Assembly (NCBI RefSeq): GCF_008033385.1
Contig: NZ_VOGY01000004.1
Coordinates: 310,001-374,000 of the forward strand
Direction: 5' to 3'
DNA length: 64,000 nt
DNA from: Algibacter pacificus
GTDB taxonomy: Bacteria; Bacteroidota; Bacteroidia; Flavobacteriales; Flavobacteriaceae
This document shows, in pieces, positions 17,401 through 26,385 of the stretch; positions within the stretch are counted from its first letter, which is position 1, and every line of letters starts with the position of its first letter. The position numbers and the translations under genes were made by a program. The notes below the pieces were generated by a model, which saw nothing but the letters and a program-made list of their open reading frames with translations, was not told the DNA's origin and ran no database searches.

Positions 17401-17442
17401 ATAATTTCGCCACAGTGATTTTAAAAAGTATGACGAAATTAT
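17401..17442. terminator. Hairpin at the convergent end of the cco cluster
   Basis: ATAATTTCG (17401-17409) pairs perfectly with CGAAATTAT (17434-17442) across a 24-base loop. It lies between the converging SafE-like and universal stress protein genes, where a terminator is expected. There is no clean T tract after the stem, so termination is only probable. Confidence 0.35.
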
Positions 17443-17472
17443 ATTCATTGTATGACAACAAAAAAATTTAAA

Positions 17473-18306
17473 TTACATTTTTATGGTTAACACGGGTAAG
17501 TTGGCATGATTTACAACATCTTCGCCAACACTACCTTGAAAAAAATGGGCTAATCCCGTTCTTCCGTGGGTTGGCATCACGATTAAATCGGCTCCATATT
17601 GGGTAGAGAAATTTAAAATACCTTCGTCTATCGTATAATCGGAAATAAAATGCATGTCCTCCATTCGGCTTAAACTTTTTTCCGCTTTTGTAAAAAAGTT
17701 AGCCGCCATTTCTTCTAACTCTACAGTACTTTTAAAGTTTTCGTTTGGTAAATTAACATGCACAATATATATTTTAGACACAATTTCTTCAAACATTTTA
17801 CGTGTGTTTAAGTAGGGTTGTATGGATTCTTCAGTTAAATCACAGGCCAATACAATAACATCAAAATTAATATCTACTTCACTATTTTTTACGACTAGAA
17901 CAGGAATTTCGGCGTTCCGAACCACACGCTCCGTATTAGACCCTACAAACATTTCTTGTATGCCATTGGTACCGTGAGAGCCCATAATGATAATATCTGC
18001 ATTATGTGCCTTTGCTACATCATTAACTTCGCTAAAGACTTTAAAATGCTTAATTATTGGGGTTATTTTTAAATCTTTTAAGTAAGGTTTATCTAGAAAA
18101 GCTTCGAACTTTTGCTCGGCCAACTTCATAAAGTAGATTACTTGCTGTCCTAATAACTCGTCGGTAGCATTAAGCGCCACGGTAGCCATTTCAAGCATAT
18201 GTAATACCAGTACTTCGGCGTTATGTTTTTTTGCTAATTTTGCTGCTGTTTTTAAAGCATATTCTGAGTGTTCTGAAAAATCGATAGGTACAAGAATGGT
18301 ATTCAT
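17473..18306 (-). CDS. Universal stress protein, tandem UspA domains
   Basis: 277 residues starting MNTILVPIDFSEHSEYALKTA. Two intact UspA domains: GSHGTNGIQEMFVGSNTERVV in the first and PTHGRTGLAHFFQGSVGEDVV in the second, both fitting the G-x2-G-x9-G-(S/T) nucleotide-binding pattern. It follows hemN by 75 bp on the same strand and I see no separate promoter, so it is probably cotranscribed with hemN from the FNR-type promoter. This parallels the first usp gene in the window. Confidence 0.9.
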   Translation of the reverse strand: MNTILVPIDFSEHSEYALKTAAKLAKKHNAEVLVLHMLEMATVALNATDELLGQQVIYFMKLAEQKFEAFLDKPYLKDLKITPIIKHFKVFSEVNDVAKAHNADIIIMGSHGTNGIQEMFVGSNTERVVRNAEIPVLVVKNSEVDINFDVIVLACDLTEESIQPYLNTRKMFEEIVSKIYIVHVNLPNENFKSTVELEEMAANFFTKAEKSLSRMEDMHFISDYTIDEGILNFSTQYGADLIVMPTHGRTGLAHFFQGSVGEDVVNHANLPVLTIKM

Positions 18307-18381
18307 TTTTATTGTTTTTTGTTATTGTTAATACTAATAAATTTAAACATACAAGATGGTTAAAATATTTTCACACTAGGC

Positions 18382-19755
18382 TTAAACCGTCATGGAGAAC
18401 AGTTGTGCACCGGGTTGTTTACGTTGTAATAAAACATCGAAAGCCATACATATATTTCGAACAAAGGGTTGTCCTTTTTCGGTAACTTCAATACTATTCT
18501 GTTTTATTTTAACCAAACCGTCTTGCTTCATTTCCTTTAATTGTGCTAAAGCCGCTGGCAACTCAGGAAAGTAAAGTTGCTCACTAGACCAACTGGTTTT
18601 AAAACGACACATTAAATTTAGAATATGTTTTCTAATTATCAAATCTTCCTCGTTTAAAATATGCCCTCTATAAACAGGTATAATATGATCGTTTAATAAA
18701 TTATAATAACTCTCTAAACCTTTTACGTTTTGCGCAAACCCATACCAGCTATCACTTATTGACGACACGCCTAAACCAATCATAGCTTGCGTTTTAGAAG
18801 CCGTATACCCCATAAAATTACGGTGTAAGTTTCCATTTTCCATAGATTGAAATAAACTATCGGTTTTTAAGGCGAAGTGATCCATTCCTATTTCATGATA
18901 GCCTACTTCGGCTAATATTTTTTTACCTAATTCATACTGCTTTCTTTTTAATTTTGGAGTTGGTAAATCTTCATCATTAAAACCACGTTGCCCATTTCCT
19001 TTTATCCACGGCACATGCGCGTAACTGTAAAAAGCCAATCGATCTGGTAAAAGTGCTTTTGTTTTTAAAATAGTAGATTCTACATGTTCTATAGTTTGAA
19101 ATGGTAAACCGAAAATAATATCGTGACCTACGGATGTATACCCTATTTCCCTAGCCATTTCGGTCGCTCGTTTTACGTTTTCGAAGGGTTGAATTCGGTG
19201 AATGGCTTTTTGAACCGTTTCATTATAATCTTGCACACCGTAACTTACCCGTCTAAAACCAACATCAAAAAGCGCTTGCAAATGTTCACGCGTGGTATTA
19301 TTAGGGTGTCCCTCGAAACTAAACTCGTAATTATTGGCTAAAACCGATTGGTTTAAAATACCATTAATTAATAGTTTTAAATGCTCTGGACTAAAAAAGG
19401 TTGGCGTACCACCTCCAAGATGTAATTCTTTAATAATTGGCTTTTCATCCAATAATTCTAAATATAAATCCCACTCTTTTAAAACAGCATTTATATATGG
19501 AGATTCCACGCTGTGTTGCTTAGTAATGCGTTTGTTACAACCGCAAAAAGTGCATAAACTTTCGCAAAAAGGAAGGTGAATATAAAGACTAATCCCTTCT
19601 TTGGAATTACTTTCTTTAAACGATTTTACTAATGTTTGCTTCCATTTATGCAATGAAAACGTCTCATTATTCCAATACGGAACCGTAGGATAACTCGTGT
19701 ATCGAGGTCCGGAAACATTATATTTATCGACTAATGAATTGTGCATATCTAACAT
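18382..19755 (-). CDS. hemN: Oxygen-independent coproporphyrinogen III oxidase
   Basis: 457-residue radical SAM enzyme with the cluster motif HLPFCESLCTFCGCNK (the CxxxCxxC plus the extra Cys of HemN), the GGGTPTFFSPEHL loop and a C-terminal HemN domain. It converts coproporphyrinogen III to protoporphyrinogen IX without oxygen, using SAM, in the cytosol. The first ATG lies only 8 nt after the end of the -7 box, so the transcript would be almost leaderless; an in-frame ATG three codons later (MHNSL) is an alternative start with a leader of about 10-13 nt. An FNR-type site upstream fits induction at low oxygen, when the cbb3 oxidase also needs haem. Confidence 0.95.
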   Translation of the reverse strand: MLDMHNSLVDKYNVSGPRYTSYPTVPYWNNETFSLHKWKQTLVKSFKESNSKEGISLYIHLPFCESLCTFCGCNKRITKQHSVESPYINAVLKEWDLYLELLDEKPIIKELHLGGGTPTFFSPEHLKLLINGILNQSVLANNYEFSFEGHPNNTTREHLQALFDVGFRRVSYGVQDYNETVQKAIHRIQPFENVKRATEMAREIGYTSVGHDIIFGLPFQTIEHVESTILKTKALLPDRLAFYSYAHVPWIKGNGQRGFNDEDLPTPKLKRKQYELGKKILAEVGYHEIGMDHFALKTDSLFQSMENGNLHRNFMGYTASKTQAMIGLGVSSISDSWYGFAQNVKGLESYYNLLNDHIIPVYRGHILNEEDLIIRKHILNLMCRFKTSWSSEQLYFPELPAALAQLKEMKQDGLVKIKQNSIEVTEKGQPFVRNICMAFDVLLQRKQPGAQLFSMTV

Positions 19756-19763
19756 TTAATATT

Positions 19764-19807
19764 CAAAACTATAGGAATCCAATCGTTAAATATATGATAT
19801 ATATCAT
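19764..19807 (-). promoter_or_regulatory. FNR-type site plus -7 element of hemN
   Basis: On the minus strand: ATGATATATATCAT (19807-19794), exactly 22 nt, then TAGTTTTG (19771-19764), a perfect TAnnTTTG. The same palindrome sits about 9 bp upstream of the -33 element of the divergent YceI gene but at a distance that does not fit class II activation there. Confidence 0.8.
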
Positions 19808-19815
19808 ACCAAATC

Positions 19816-19846
19816 TTGCAAGGCTCTGAATATTGCCTTAACTTTC
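19816..19846 (+). promoter_or_regulatory. Promoter of the YceI-sigma-antisigma unit
   Basis: TTG (19816-19818), 20 nt, then TAACTTTC (19839-19846), a good match to the Bacteroidota TTG / TAnnTTTG pair. It implies that a TTG-initiated reading from 19816 is not translated and supports the ATG at 19870 as the real start. Confidence 0.6.
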
Positions 19847-19869
19847 GACTAAATAAAAAAACTAAAAAA

Positions 19870-20499
19870 ATGAAAAAAATAAGTATTCTTCTATTTGTAC
19901 TAGCTATAAGCTTAGCGGCTTGCAAAAACGAAAAAAAAGAAAGTAAAACAGAAGCAACTCCAGAAGCTGCAACCGCTGTAAAATATGTAGTAAAACCACA
20001 AGGAACCTCGGTAAAATGGACCGCTTATAAAACCACAGAGAAATTACCAGTTGGTGGCGAATTTAAAATTTTAAAATTCGAAAACAAAACAGGTGCAACT
20101 CCAGAAGAAGCCTTAAACAATTTAAGCTTTTCTATCCCGGTTAGTAGTGTATTTACTAATGATGCCACCAACACCAGAGACGCAAAAATTAGAGCGTCCT
20201 TTTTTGGAGCTATGCTTGACACCGAATTTTTAAAAGGCACCATTAAATATAATAATGGGTCATATTCTGCTGCAATTACCATGAATGGTGTTACTAGCGA
20301 TTTACCTTTAGACGTAAAAATTACTGAAGAAAGACGTGTAGTTATGACGGGAGTTATGAATTTAAAAGACTGGAACGCCCTTGGTGCTTTAGAATCGCTA
20401 AACAAAGTATGTTTCGATTTACATAAAGGATCAGATGGCGTTAGCAAAACATGGGAAGATGTTGCTATAGAAGTTAAAACTTTTTTACGCGAAAACTAA
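19870..20499 (+). CDS. YceI family lipoprotein
   Basis: 209 residues from the ATG. It begins with a lipoprotein signal (MKKISILLFVLAISLAAC) followed by a Lys/Glu-rich linker and a YceI domain of about 170 residues (VKWTAYKTTEKLPVGGEFK, later GVTSDLPLDVKI). YceI proteins are lipocalin-like and bind isoprenoid-type ligands; lipid anchoring here would place it at a membrane facing the periplasm. It is 33 bp upstream of an ECF sigma factor gene and probably in one transcript with it and the anti-sigma factor. Substrate unknown. Confidence 0.9.
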   Translation: MKKISILLFVLAISLAACKNEKKESKTEATPEAATAVKYVVKPQGTSVKWTAYKTTEKLPVGGEFKILKFENKTGATPEEALNNLSFSIPVSSVFTNDATNTRDAKIRASFFGAMLDTEFLKGTIKYNNGSYSAAITMNGVTSDLPLDVKITEERRVVMTGVMNLKDWNALGALESLNKVCFDLHKGSDGVSKTWEDVAIEVKTFLREN

Positions 20500-20532
20500 A
20501 CAACAAAATACCTTTAACTTTTAAAAGCCTGC

Positions 20533-21063
20533 ATGAATCTAGATATTCTAGTCGAAAAATTTAAACAAAAAGACGAAAAGGCTTTTGAAACCTTATACGC
20601 CATGTATAGCGAAAGCATGCATGGCGTTATTTTTAACATTGTTAGAAATAATGATATTGCCGAAGAAGTGATGCAAGATGTTTTTATAAAAGCATGGCAT
20701 AAATCGGACACTTACTCAAGTCAAAAAGGCCGTTTCTTTACATGGATTTTAAACATTGCGCGTAATGCAGCAATCGATAAAACCCGCTCTAAAAACTTTA
20801 AGAAAACCAAACAAAACCTTGATGCCTCTTTTTTCGTAGATATAATTGAAGGCCATGATAGCTTAGATGATAAAACAGATGCTATTGGTATAAAAGGCTA
20901 TGTAAATAAATTGGCTAAAAAATGTATTGAAGTCATAGAGCTACTTTACTTTAAAGGTTATACCCAAACAGAAGCATCCGAAACCCTTAATATGCCTTTA
21001 GGCACTATCAAAACAAGAAATAGAAACTGTATAAAAGAACTTAGGAACATGGTTTTAAATTAA
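20533..21063 (+). CDS. ECF sigma factor, SigK-like
   Basis: 176 residues with sigma-70 region 2 (FNIVRNNDIAEEVMQDVFIKAWHKSDTY, residues about 35-62; then GRFFTWILNIARNAAIDKTR) and region 4 (IELLYFKGYTQTEASETLNMPLGTIKTR). It directs RNA polymerase to a small stress regulon. The RskA-like protein encoded 58 bp downstream is its probable membrane anti-sigma factor. The target promoters cannot be deduced with certainty; the DUF4331 gene set nearby is a candidate regulon by position. Confidence 0.92.
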   Translation: MNLDILVEKFKQKDEKAFETLYAMYSESMHGVIFNIVRNNDIAEEVMQDVFIKAWHKSDTYSSQKGRFFTWILNIARNAAIDKTRSKNFKKTKQNLDASFFVDIIEGHDSLDDKTDAIGIKGYVNKLAKKCIEVIELLYFKGYTQTEASETLNMPLGTIKTRNRNCIKELRNMVLN

Positions 21064-21121
21064 AGCCCTGTTCCTAATTAAAACAAAGAAGTTAAAACTG
21101 AAGTATTATTTTTAAATTAAA

Positions 21122-21919
21122 ATGGATATTAACGCATACATAGCATCTGGAATTTTAGAGCTTTACGTCGCTGGTTCGCTTTCTGAAAAGGAAAACCAAG
21201 AGGTCTATGCGCTTATGCAAAAACACCCCGAAATATTACAAGAAGTTTTAGAAATTGAAGCCGCCGTAATTAAACTTACCGCTGCTACAGCGCCTAAAAA
21301 CAAAAACCTGATATTAAATAATATAAAAAAAGCTTTAGGTTTTAAAGGAAATAACGATACTAAAGTGATTTCAATCACTAAATTCAACTGGATTACTTAT
21401 ACCGGTTGGGCGGCATCTGTTGTTTTGGCTGCTGGATTACTTTGGACCATAAACCAAAACAAAACCTTACAATCCCATATTAAAGTCGCTCAAGTAAAAG
21501 AAGCCTTATTAGAAACTCAAATTGCTAATTCTAAAAATAGTTTAGAAGAAGCACAAACGCTAGTTTCCGTTTTACGAGACGATGCCATTACCAAAATACC
21601 TTTAACGGGTCAAGGAAATTTTGCAGACACTTATGCCAAGGTTTATTGGGATAAAAAAGAGCAACGTATATTTTTAGATGCTCAAGGTTTACCAGAACCT
21701 CCAGAAGGAAAAGTATACCAAGTTTGGTCTTTAAAACTGAGTCCGCTAACCCCTACCAGCTTAGGAACTATCGATGATTTTGCTACAGATGCTAACAAAA
21801 TATTCGAAATTGCAAACGCCAACCAAAGTGAAGCTTTCGGTATAACGCTAGAACCTGCGGGTGGTAGCGAAACCCCAACTATGGAGTTCCTTTATACGCT
21901 TGGTGTTGCTTCTAGCTAA
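21122..21919 (+). CDS. Anti-sigma-K factor RskA-like protein
   Basis: 265 residues: an N-terminal cytosolic anti-sigma region (IASGILELYVAGSLSEKENQEV), one membrane helix (WITYTGWAASVVLAAGLLWTI, about residues 90-110), a coiled-coil segment and a periplasmic RskA domain (YAKVYWDKKEQRIFLDAQ, PPEGKVYQVWSL). It should hold the preceding ECF sigma factor at the inner membrane until signalled. The zinc-type HxxxCxxC motif of many anti-sigma factors is absent, as usual for RskA types. Confidence 0.9.
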   Translation: MDINAYIASGILELYVAGSLSEKENQEVYALMQKHPEILQEVLEIEAAVIKLTAATAPKNKNLILNNIKKALGFKGNNDTKVISITKFNWITYTGWAASVVLAAGLLWTINQNKTLQSHIKVAQVKEALLETQIANSKNSLEEAQTLVSVLRDDAITKIPLTGQGNFADTYAKVYWDKKEQRIFLDAQGLPEPPEGKVYQVWSLKLSPLTPTSLGTIDDFATDANKIFEIANANQSEAFGITLEPAGGSETPTMEFLYTLGVASS

Positions 21920-22046
21920 TTCATTAAAACAAAGTATTTACTTAATTTTTATTCCTCCTATGACTAGGAAAAGGGACAGATATATTCTATTCTTTTCATC
22001 TTTAATTTATAAACATCTCACTGAATCCAGAATATCTCGGCAAAAA

Positions 22047-22082
22047 AAAACACCCGATTATATTTCTACAATCAAGTGTTTT
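22047..22082. terminator. Bidirectional terminator between anti-sigma and TonB receptor genes
   Basis: AAAACAC (22047-22053) pairs with GTGTTTT (22076-22082), and GATT (22056-22059) with AATC (22070-22073) inside it. A long A run lies on the left and T residues on the right, so it can end transcripts from both converging genes. Confidence 0.75.
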
Positions 22083-22169
22083 ACCTAAAAAACCAACAAA
22101 ATCAATCACTAAATTCCTGGTTCTATCTTTATCCGTTTTAAATATTAATACATCTAAAACGGCTTTTAA

Positions 22170-24407
22170 TTAAAACTTATAACGAATAGACACTTTACTT
22201 GAAAAAGGTGTCCCCGGTGTAAAGTGAATTTCCTCAACAGCGGCTGTTTCATTTTGTAAACGCGACGTTGTTGCAAATTGGGTTTCATTCCATTCGGTAT
22301 CAAAAATATTTTCTATCGACAGACCAAAAGTTAATTTATTGATGGTATAATTCACATTAAAATCACTCACAAAATAGCCGTGAGCTACAATACTATTATC
22401 TTCATTTGCTGGTCTATCATCAATATATCTAAACCGAAGTCCTCCAGAAAAACCTTTAAATTTATTAACAGTAAGTCCACCGGTTAAAGTAAAATCTGGC
22501 GCTAATGGAATATAATCCTCACCAGCGGCTTCTTCAATACTTCTCGCTTTTGTAAATGTTGCATCAGAATTAAAAAACAACCAATCGTTAATTTGGTATC
22601 TAAAACCAAAATCGGCTCCATAACGTCTGGTTCTACCACTGGGTTCCACTATACCTGCATCTCCCACATAAACAAATTCTTGTTCTAAAAACAAATACCA
22701 TAAAGCAGAATTAACCACTAATTTTGGTGTGGGTTTCCATATATTTCCTAAGTCTACCCCATAGGCTTTGGGTAGCACATTTTCATTGGCATTACTAACC
22801 ACCACTCTGGTATCATTAGAGTGAAAACCAATTCCCGATTTTAAATACAATTGAAGATTATCCTTCGCTTCATAAAAGAAATTTAGTTTAGGAAGTAAAA
22901 TGGTTTTATCTTCGGCTAACGAAGTATAGGTTGGTTGTAACTTATCGTTGTACATAAATTTAAAATGCTCTAAACGTAACGCTGGAGCAATGGTTAACTT
23001 TTCAAACTCAAACTCTGCATTTACAAAGATATTAGCATTTGTTTGGTTAATATCTCCTAGTTTCACCTGCTCTATGGTCGTTGTTCTGTTTAATGTTTTA
23101 GATAGCTCGGTATCATTTGCAACATCATTTCTTAACCCCACTCCTGCACTTAATTTTAAAGGGGTATTCCCTAAATATGTATCGTGAATAAGTGTACTAT
23201 TAAATCCAAAAATATCACGATCTTCAACTTGTTTAATTTGATCGCCATTTATAGGGTCTTCTAAAAAGAATGTAAAATTAGAGAATAATTCGAACGCTGT
23301 ATGCGTGTAAAACATATTCGTTTTTAACCTGGTATCCTCATTAATGTATTTGCTGTATTCTACATTTAAATTAGTACGTTGGGTATTCCCGCCCTCAGTA
23401 TCATCAATAGCGCCAAATCTAGAAATGTTACCGTTATCAACTTCACGTTGCGGAATTTGTCCAGACGCATCCCATCGGCTTGTAAAATGAGAAACCGTTA
23501 AACTTAATTTATTATTTAAAGGTGAAATATGCGTGTATTTACCAAATAAATTTAATCTATTAAAATTTTGAGGAGACTCAAAAGGGCCATCGTTTTCCAT
23601 ATATTCCAATGCCACATAAGCATTTTCATTTTTAGAATCGCCTAATAAATCGAACATCCCTAAAGTTCGTAACGCATTAAATTGCCCAATAGACACCGAT
23701 ATTTCACTATCCTTAATATAATCTTTAGTAGAGAAATCTACATAACCAGCCGTATTAAAATCACCTTTATCAGCATAATAACTTCCTTTACCAAAATCTA
23801 TTTTATCAACGGTTTCGGCTATTAAAAAGTGTAAATCACTATACCCTTGTCCGTGTGCATGCGATACCATATTTACCGGCATACCATCTACAGAAATGGC
23901 CACATCGGTACCGTGATCCACATCAAAACCTCTTAAAAAAAGTTGTTCGGCTTTACCTCCACCTGCATGCTGACCAATAATTAAGCCTGGTACTTTTCGT
24001 AACACTTCTTGAGACGAATTTACCGGAGCAATATTTAAATCTAATCTAGACATCGTGCTAAGCGCATTTACTTGCTCATTGAGGTGTAATTCTTCTAACT
24101 GAAATATTTTTTCGTGGAGTTTAATTTTTAATCCATCAGAAAAAGCAGCATTATTTAAAATTAAAACTTCATTCTTATAACCTAAAAGTCCTACTCTTAG
24201 GGAATCTCCTAATTTATTTCCTTCTAAAACAAATACACCATTTGCAGAAGAATGCGCATGTGTTTCAGAACTTATATTATAAATATAAGCAGCTTCTAAA
24301 GGCTGATTATTTTCATCAAACACCTCTCCTTTAACACGTTGGGAGTAGCCTAAATTTATACAAAACACGACGAGAAATACTAAAGTATAATTACTCAAAT
24401 TCATCAA
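22170..24407 (-). CDS. TonB-dependent outer-membrane receptor
   Basis: 745 residues: signal peptide ending near residue 22 (LVFLVVFCINLGYS), a carboxypeptidase-like regulatory domain (VKGEVFDENNQPLEAAYIY), a plug domain (SSQEVLRKVPGLIIGQHAGGG, then FLRGFDVDHGTDVAISVDG) and a 22-strand-type barrel ending SKVSIRYKF with a C-terminal aromatic. No SusD partner is present; instead a TPR lipoprotein gene precedes it by 7 bp. His-rich stretches (ETHAHSSA, SHAHGQGYSDLH) hint at a metal-related ligand, but that is only a suggestion. Substrate unknown. Confidence 0.92.
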   Translation of the reverse strand: MMNLSNYTLVFLVVFCINLGYSQRVKGEVFDENNQPLEAAYIYNISSETHAHSSANGVFVLEGNKLGDSLRVGLLGYKNEVLILNNAAFSDGLKIKLHEKIFQLEELHLNEQVNALSTMSRLDLNIAPVNSSQEVLRKVPGLIIGQHAGGGKAEQLFLRGFDVDHGTDVAISVDGMPVNMVSHAHGQGYSDLHFLIAETVDKIDFGKGSYYADKGDFNTAGYVDFSTKDYIKDSEISVSIGQFNALRTLGMFDLLGDSKNENAYVALEYMENDGPFESPQNFNRLNLFGKYTHISPLNNKLSLTVSHFTSRWDASGQIPQREVDNGNISRFGAIDDTEGGNTQRTNLNVEYSKYINEDTRLKTNMFYTHTAFELFSNFTFFLEDPINGDQIKQVEDRDIFGFNSTLIHDTYLGNTPLKLSAGVGLRNDVANDTELSKTLNRTTTIEQVKLGDINQTNANIFVNAEFEFEKLTIAPALRLEHFKFMYNDKLQPTYTSLAEDKTILLPKLNFFYEAKDNLQLYLKSGIGFHSNDTRVVVSNANENVLPKAYGVDLGNIWKPTPKLVVNSALWYLFLEQEFVYVGDAGIVEPSGRTRRYGADFGFRYQINDWLFFNSDATFTKARSIEEAAGEDYIPLAPDFTLTGGLTVNKFKGFSGGLRFRYIDDRPANEDNSIVAHGYFVSDFNVNYTINKLTFGLSIENIFDTEWNETQFATTSRLQNETAAVEEIHFTPGTPFSSKVSIRYKF

Positions 24408-24414
24408 AATTAGT

Positions 24415-25716
24415 TTAAATATTATTAATTTTTAAAGCCATTATTGGACCAAGTTCAAAAATACTACTATCTAGTTCTTTTCTTACTTTTTCACATTTTT
24501 TTAACTTTTTGTTTACCTTATATATTTCAGCTAAATGATACAATACATCAGGTTCCGAAGTTTTTCCAACAACATGCTCCTCCATAATAGACATCGCCTT
24601 TTTGTACTTACCTAAATTAAAATAAGACCAAGCCAGTAAATCGTAGGATTGTGGTGTTGGCCGGTTAGTAATTTCGGTTAATGCTATTTCTAAAGCCTTA
24701 GCTTTATTCTCATCATCTTCAGCAAATAAAAGTACATTATATTTATTGTACATATCGCCATATAGCGTGTTACTTACGGCTTTTTTATACAAAGCTAATT
24801 GCTCATGCTTCATTTTATCATCTTTTAAATATTCAGCAATTTCTGCTTGTAACAAATAATAATCTGGAGATTGATGCGCTTTTACAGCATAATCTAAAAT
24901 ACGTAAGGCTTCTTCTGGATTTTTTTCATAAGAATATACAATCCATGCAATCCCTTTTTTGGAATAAGCATCTTGCGGATCAATTTCTAAGGCTTTTAAA
25001 TAAAGGTTATATGAGTCTTCTATATTTCCAGCATGCCCATAATAATCAGCTAGATTAGTATATACCCATTTTTTGGTTGCGGGTATATTCGTGCTTTCTG
25101 CCATTGTTTTTGCACGTTCCATATATTTGATGGCTGCATCTAAATCGCCACGATGATCCGACCATTTTGAGAGACGAATTAAATAATCGAAATCCGAAAA
25201 ATCTTTAAATGTATCTAAATACGCTTTAGCGGTATCAAAACCTCCAATTTCTAAATGCACATCGAATAACATTTTTTGTGTACTTTTTAAATGTTCTCCA
25301 ATATCCTCTGCTTTTTTAAGTAACTCTAAAGCTTCTTTGAATTTATGTTGCGATATATAATTTCTAGCTAATGCCCGTAAATATCCAGAGTTCATGTAGT
25401 TTACTGCCCGGTTAGCTTTTAGTAAATTTTCCTCGGCTTCTTTTAAAGATTCTATTTTACCAGTTACCTCAAAAATTTGAGATTGTGACGCTGAAACTTT
25501 GACTAAAAAAGGAAATTGATTTGGTGTTTTTTCTAATTTTTCTTTCCAAAATTTTAAATCTTCTAGTGCTAATTCTAAGTTTTTATTATCTCCAACTTCT
25601 AAAAAAGCATTGTAATCTTTTGGGGCTGTTATTTTAATATCTTGATTATTGCAGCTGACAAATAAAGAGGCCAACAATACAAAAACCAATGGATTAATTA
25701 TTTTAGTGATTTTCAT
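24415..25716 (-). CDS. TPR-repeat lipoprotein
   Basis: 433 residues with a lipoprotein signal (FVLLASLFVSC) and about eight tetratricopeptide-type helical repeats across the rest, for example YTNLADYYGHAGNIEDSYNLYLKALEIDPQDAYSKKG. TPR domains bind other proteins. The TonB receptor gene follows 7 bp downstream, so this protein may act as its periplasmic or surface partner. A strong terminator sits just upstream, so expression of this pair must depend on read-through or a promoter hidden in that short gap. Confidence 0.85.
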   Translation of the reverse strand: MKITKIINPLVFVLLASLFVSCNNQDIKITAPKDYNAFLEVGDNKNLELALEDLKFWKEKLEKTPNQFPFLVKVSASQSQIFEVTGKIESLKEAEENLLKANRAVNYMNSGYLRALARNYISQHKFKEALELLKKAEDIGEHLKSTQKMLFDVHLEIGGFDTAKAYLDTFKDFSDFDYLIRLSKWSDHRGDLDAAIKYMERAKTMAESTNIPATKKWVYTNLADYYGHAGNIEDSYNLYLKALEIDPQDAYSKKGIAWIVYSYEKNPEEALRILDYAVKAHQSPDYYLLQAEIAEYLKDDKMKHEQLALYKKAVSNTLYGDMYNKYNVLLFAEDDENKAKALEIALTEITNRPTPQSYDLLAWSYFNLGKYKKAMSIMEEHVVGKTSEPDVLYHLAEIYKVNKKLKKCEKVRKELDSSIFELGPIMALKINNI

Positions 25717-25750
25717 GATTTTGATTTTTTTAGGTGTTGTTTTTAATTTG

Positions 25751-25792
25751 AAAAAAAAGAGGTTGTTTTTTAAGAAGCATTAAACAACCTCT
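25751..25792 (-). terminator. Strong intrinsic terminator after the DUF4331 pair
   Basis: On the minus strand AGAGGTTGTTT and AAACAACCTCT form a perfect 11-bp stem with a 13-base loop followed by eight T residues. It starts about 10 bp after the stop of the upstream lipoprotein gene, and only 34 bp separate it from the TPR gene start. Confidence 0.88.
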
Positions 25793-25802
25793 AGATTAGC
25801 TT

Positions 25803-26360
25803 CTACCAAGGAGAGGCTAGATATGGAAATGAGGACAAAAAATCTTTATCGTTTGCACTTACATTATCATTAGATAGTTGGGGGTTTTCAGAAAAATCTT
25901 CACCGCCAAAAATTAACAATAACTCAACAGTAATAACATCATCTGCTAAAGCGCGTCCGGTTAAAACATTGGTACCATCGTAAAATGTAGTGATACCGTC
26001 TAAGGATACATTTAAAACATCGGTTGCTAATAAACCCGTAAATGTTGCTGCATCAAGCATGAGTGCATTTTTATCATCCGCATTAGCATAAGCAGGACTC
26101 AACGCTTCTAAATTAGTTTGAAACATAGATTGAAATGCAGCATTTTGTTCGGAAGGAATGGTAACATTAAAGGCATCTTTACTTGCGCTTGATACAAATA
26201 CCGTATTAACAGCAGGCCTTCCCATTTGATCTTGTTGCCTATATGTTCCCGAAAAATCAGGTTGATTTTCCATCATTGTATTATTATCGTCGTCTGTAGA
26301 GCAATTAAACACTAGACATGATAATGCAAATACGACACTTATTCTTTTTATAGTTTTCAT
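25803..26360 (-). CDS. DUF4331-related lipoprotein
   Basis: 185 residues: lipoprotein signal (VVFALSCLVFNC) and acidic linker STDDDNN, then a domain whose C-terminal end (LTGRALADDVITVELLLIFGG ... DNVSANDKDFLSSFPYLASPW) matches the end of DUF4331 proteins. It looks like only the C-terminal part of that family, while the gene 25 bp upstream carries the N-terminal hallmark. The two may form one functional unit at the membrane. Function unknown. Confidence 0.75.
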   Translation of the reverse strand: MKTIKRISVVFALSCLVFNCSTDDDNNTMMENQPDFSGTYRQQDQMGRPAVNTVFVSSASKDAFNVTIPSEQNAAFQSMFQTNLEALSPAYANADDKNALMLDAATFTGLLATDVLNVSLDGITTFYDGTNVLTGRALADDVITVELLLIFGGEDFSENPQLSNDNVSANDKDFLSSFPYLASPW

Positions 26361-26385
26361 AATTATAATTTTAAATTGTTAGTTA

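Noticed and set aside
17401-17409. TATAATTTCG as a promoter box downstream of the SafE-like gene
   Set aside because: No plus-strand gene follows; it is one arm of a hairpin at a convergent gene end.
19816-19869. N-terminal extension of the YceI protein from a TTG codon
   Set aside because: The TTG is part of a good TTG-N20-TAACTTTC promoter, and the ATG at 19870 begins a proper lipoprotein signal.
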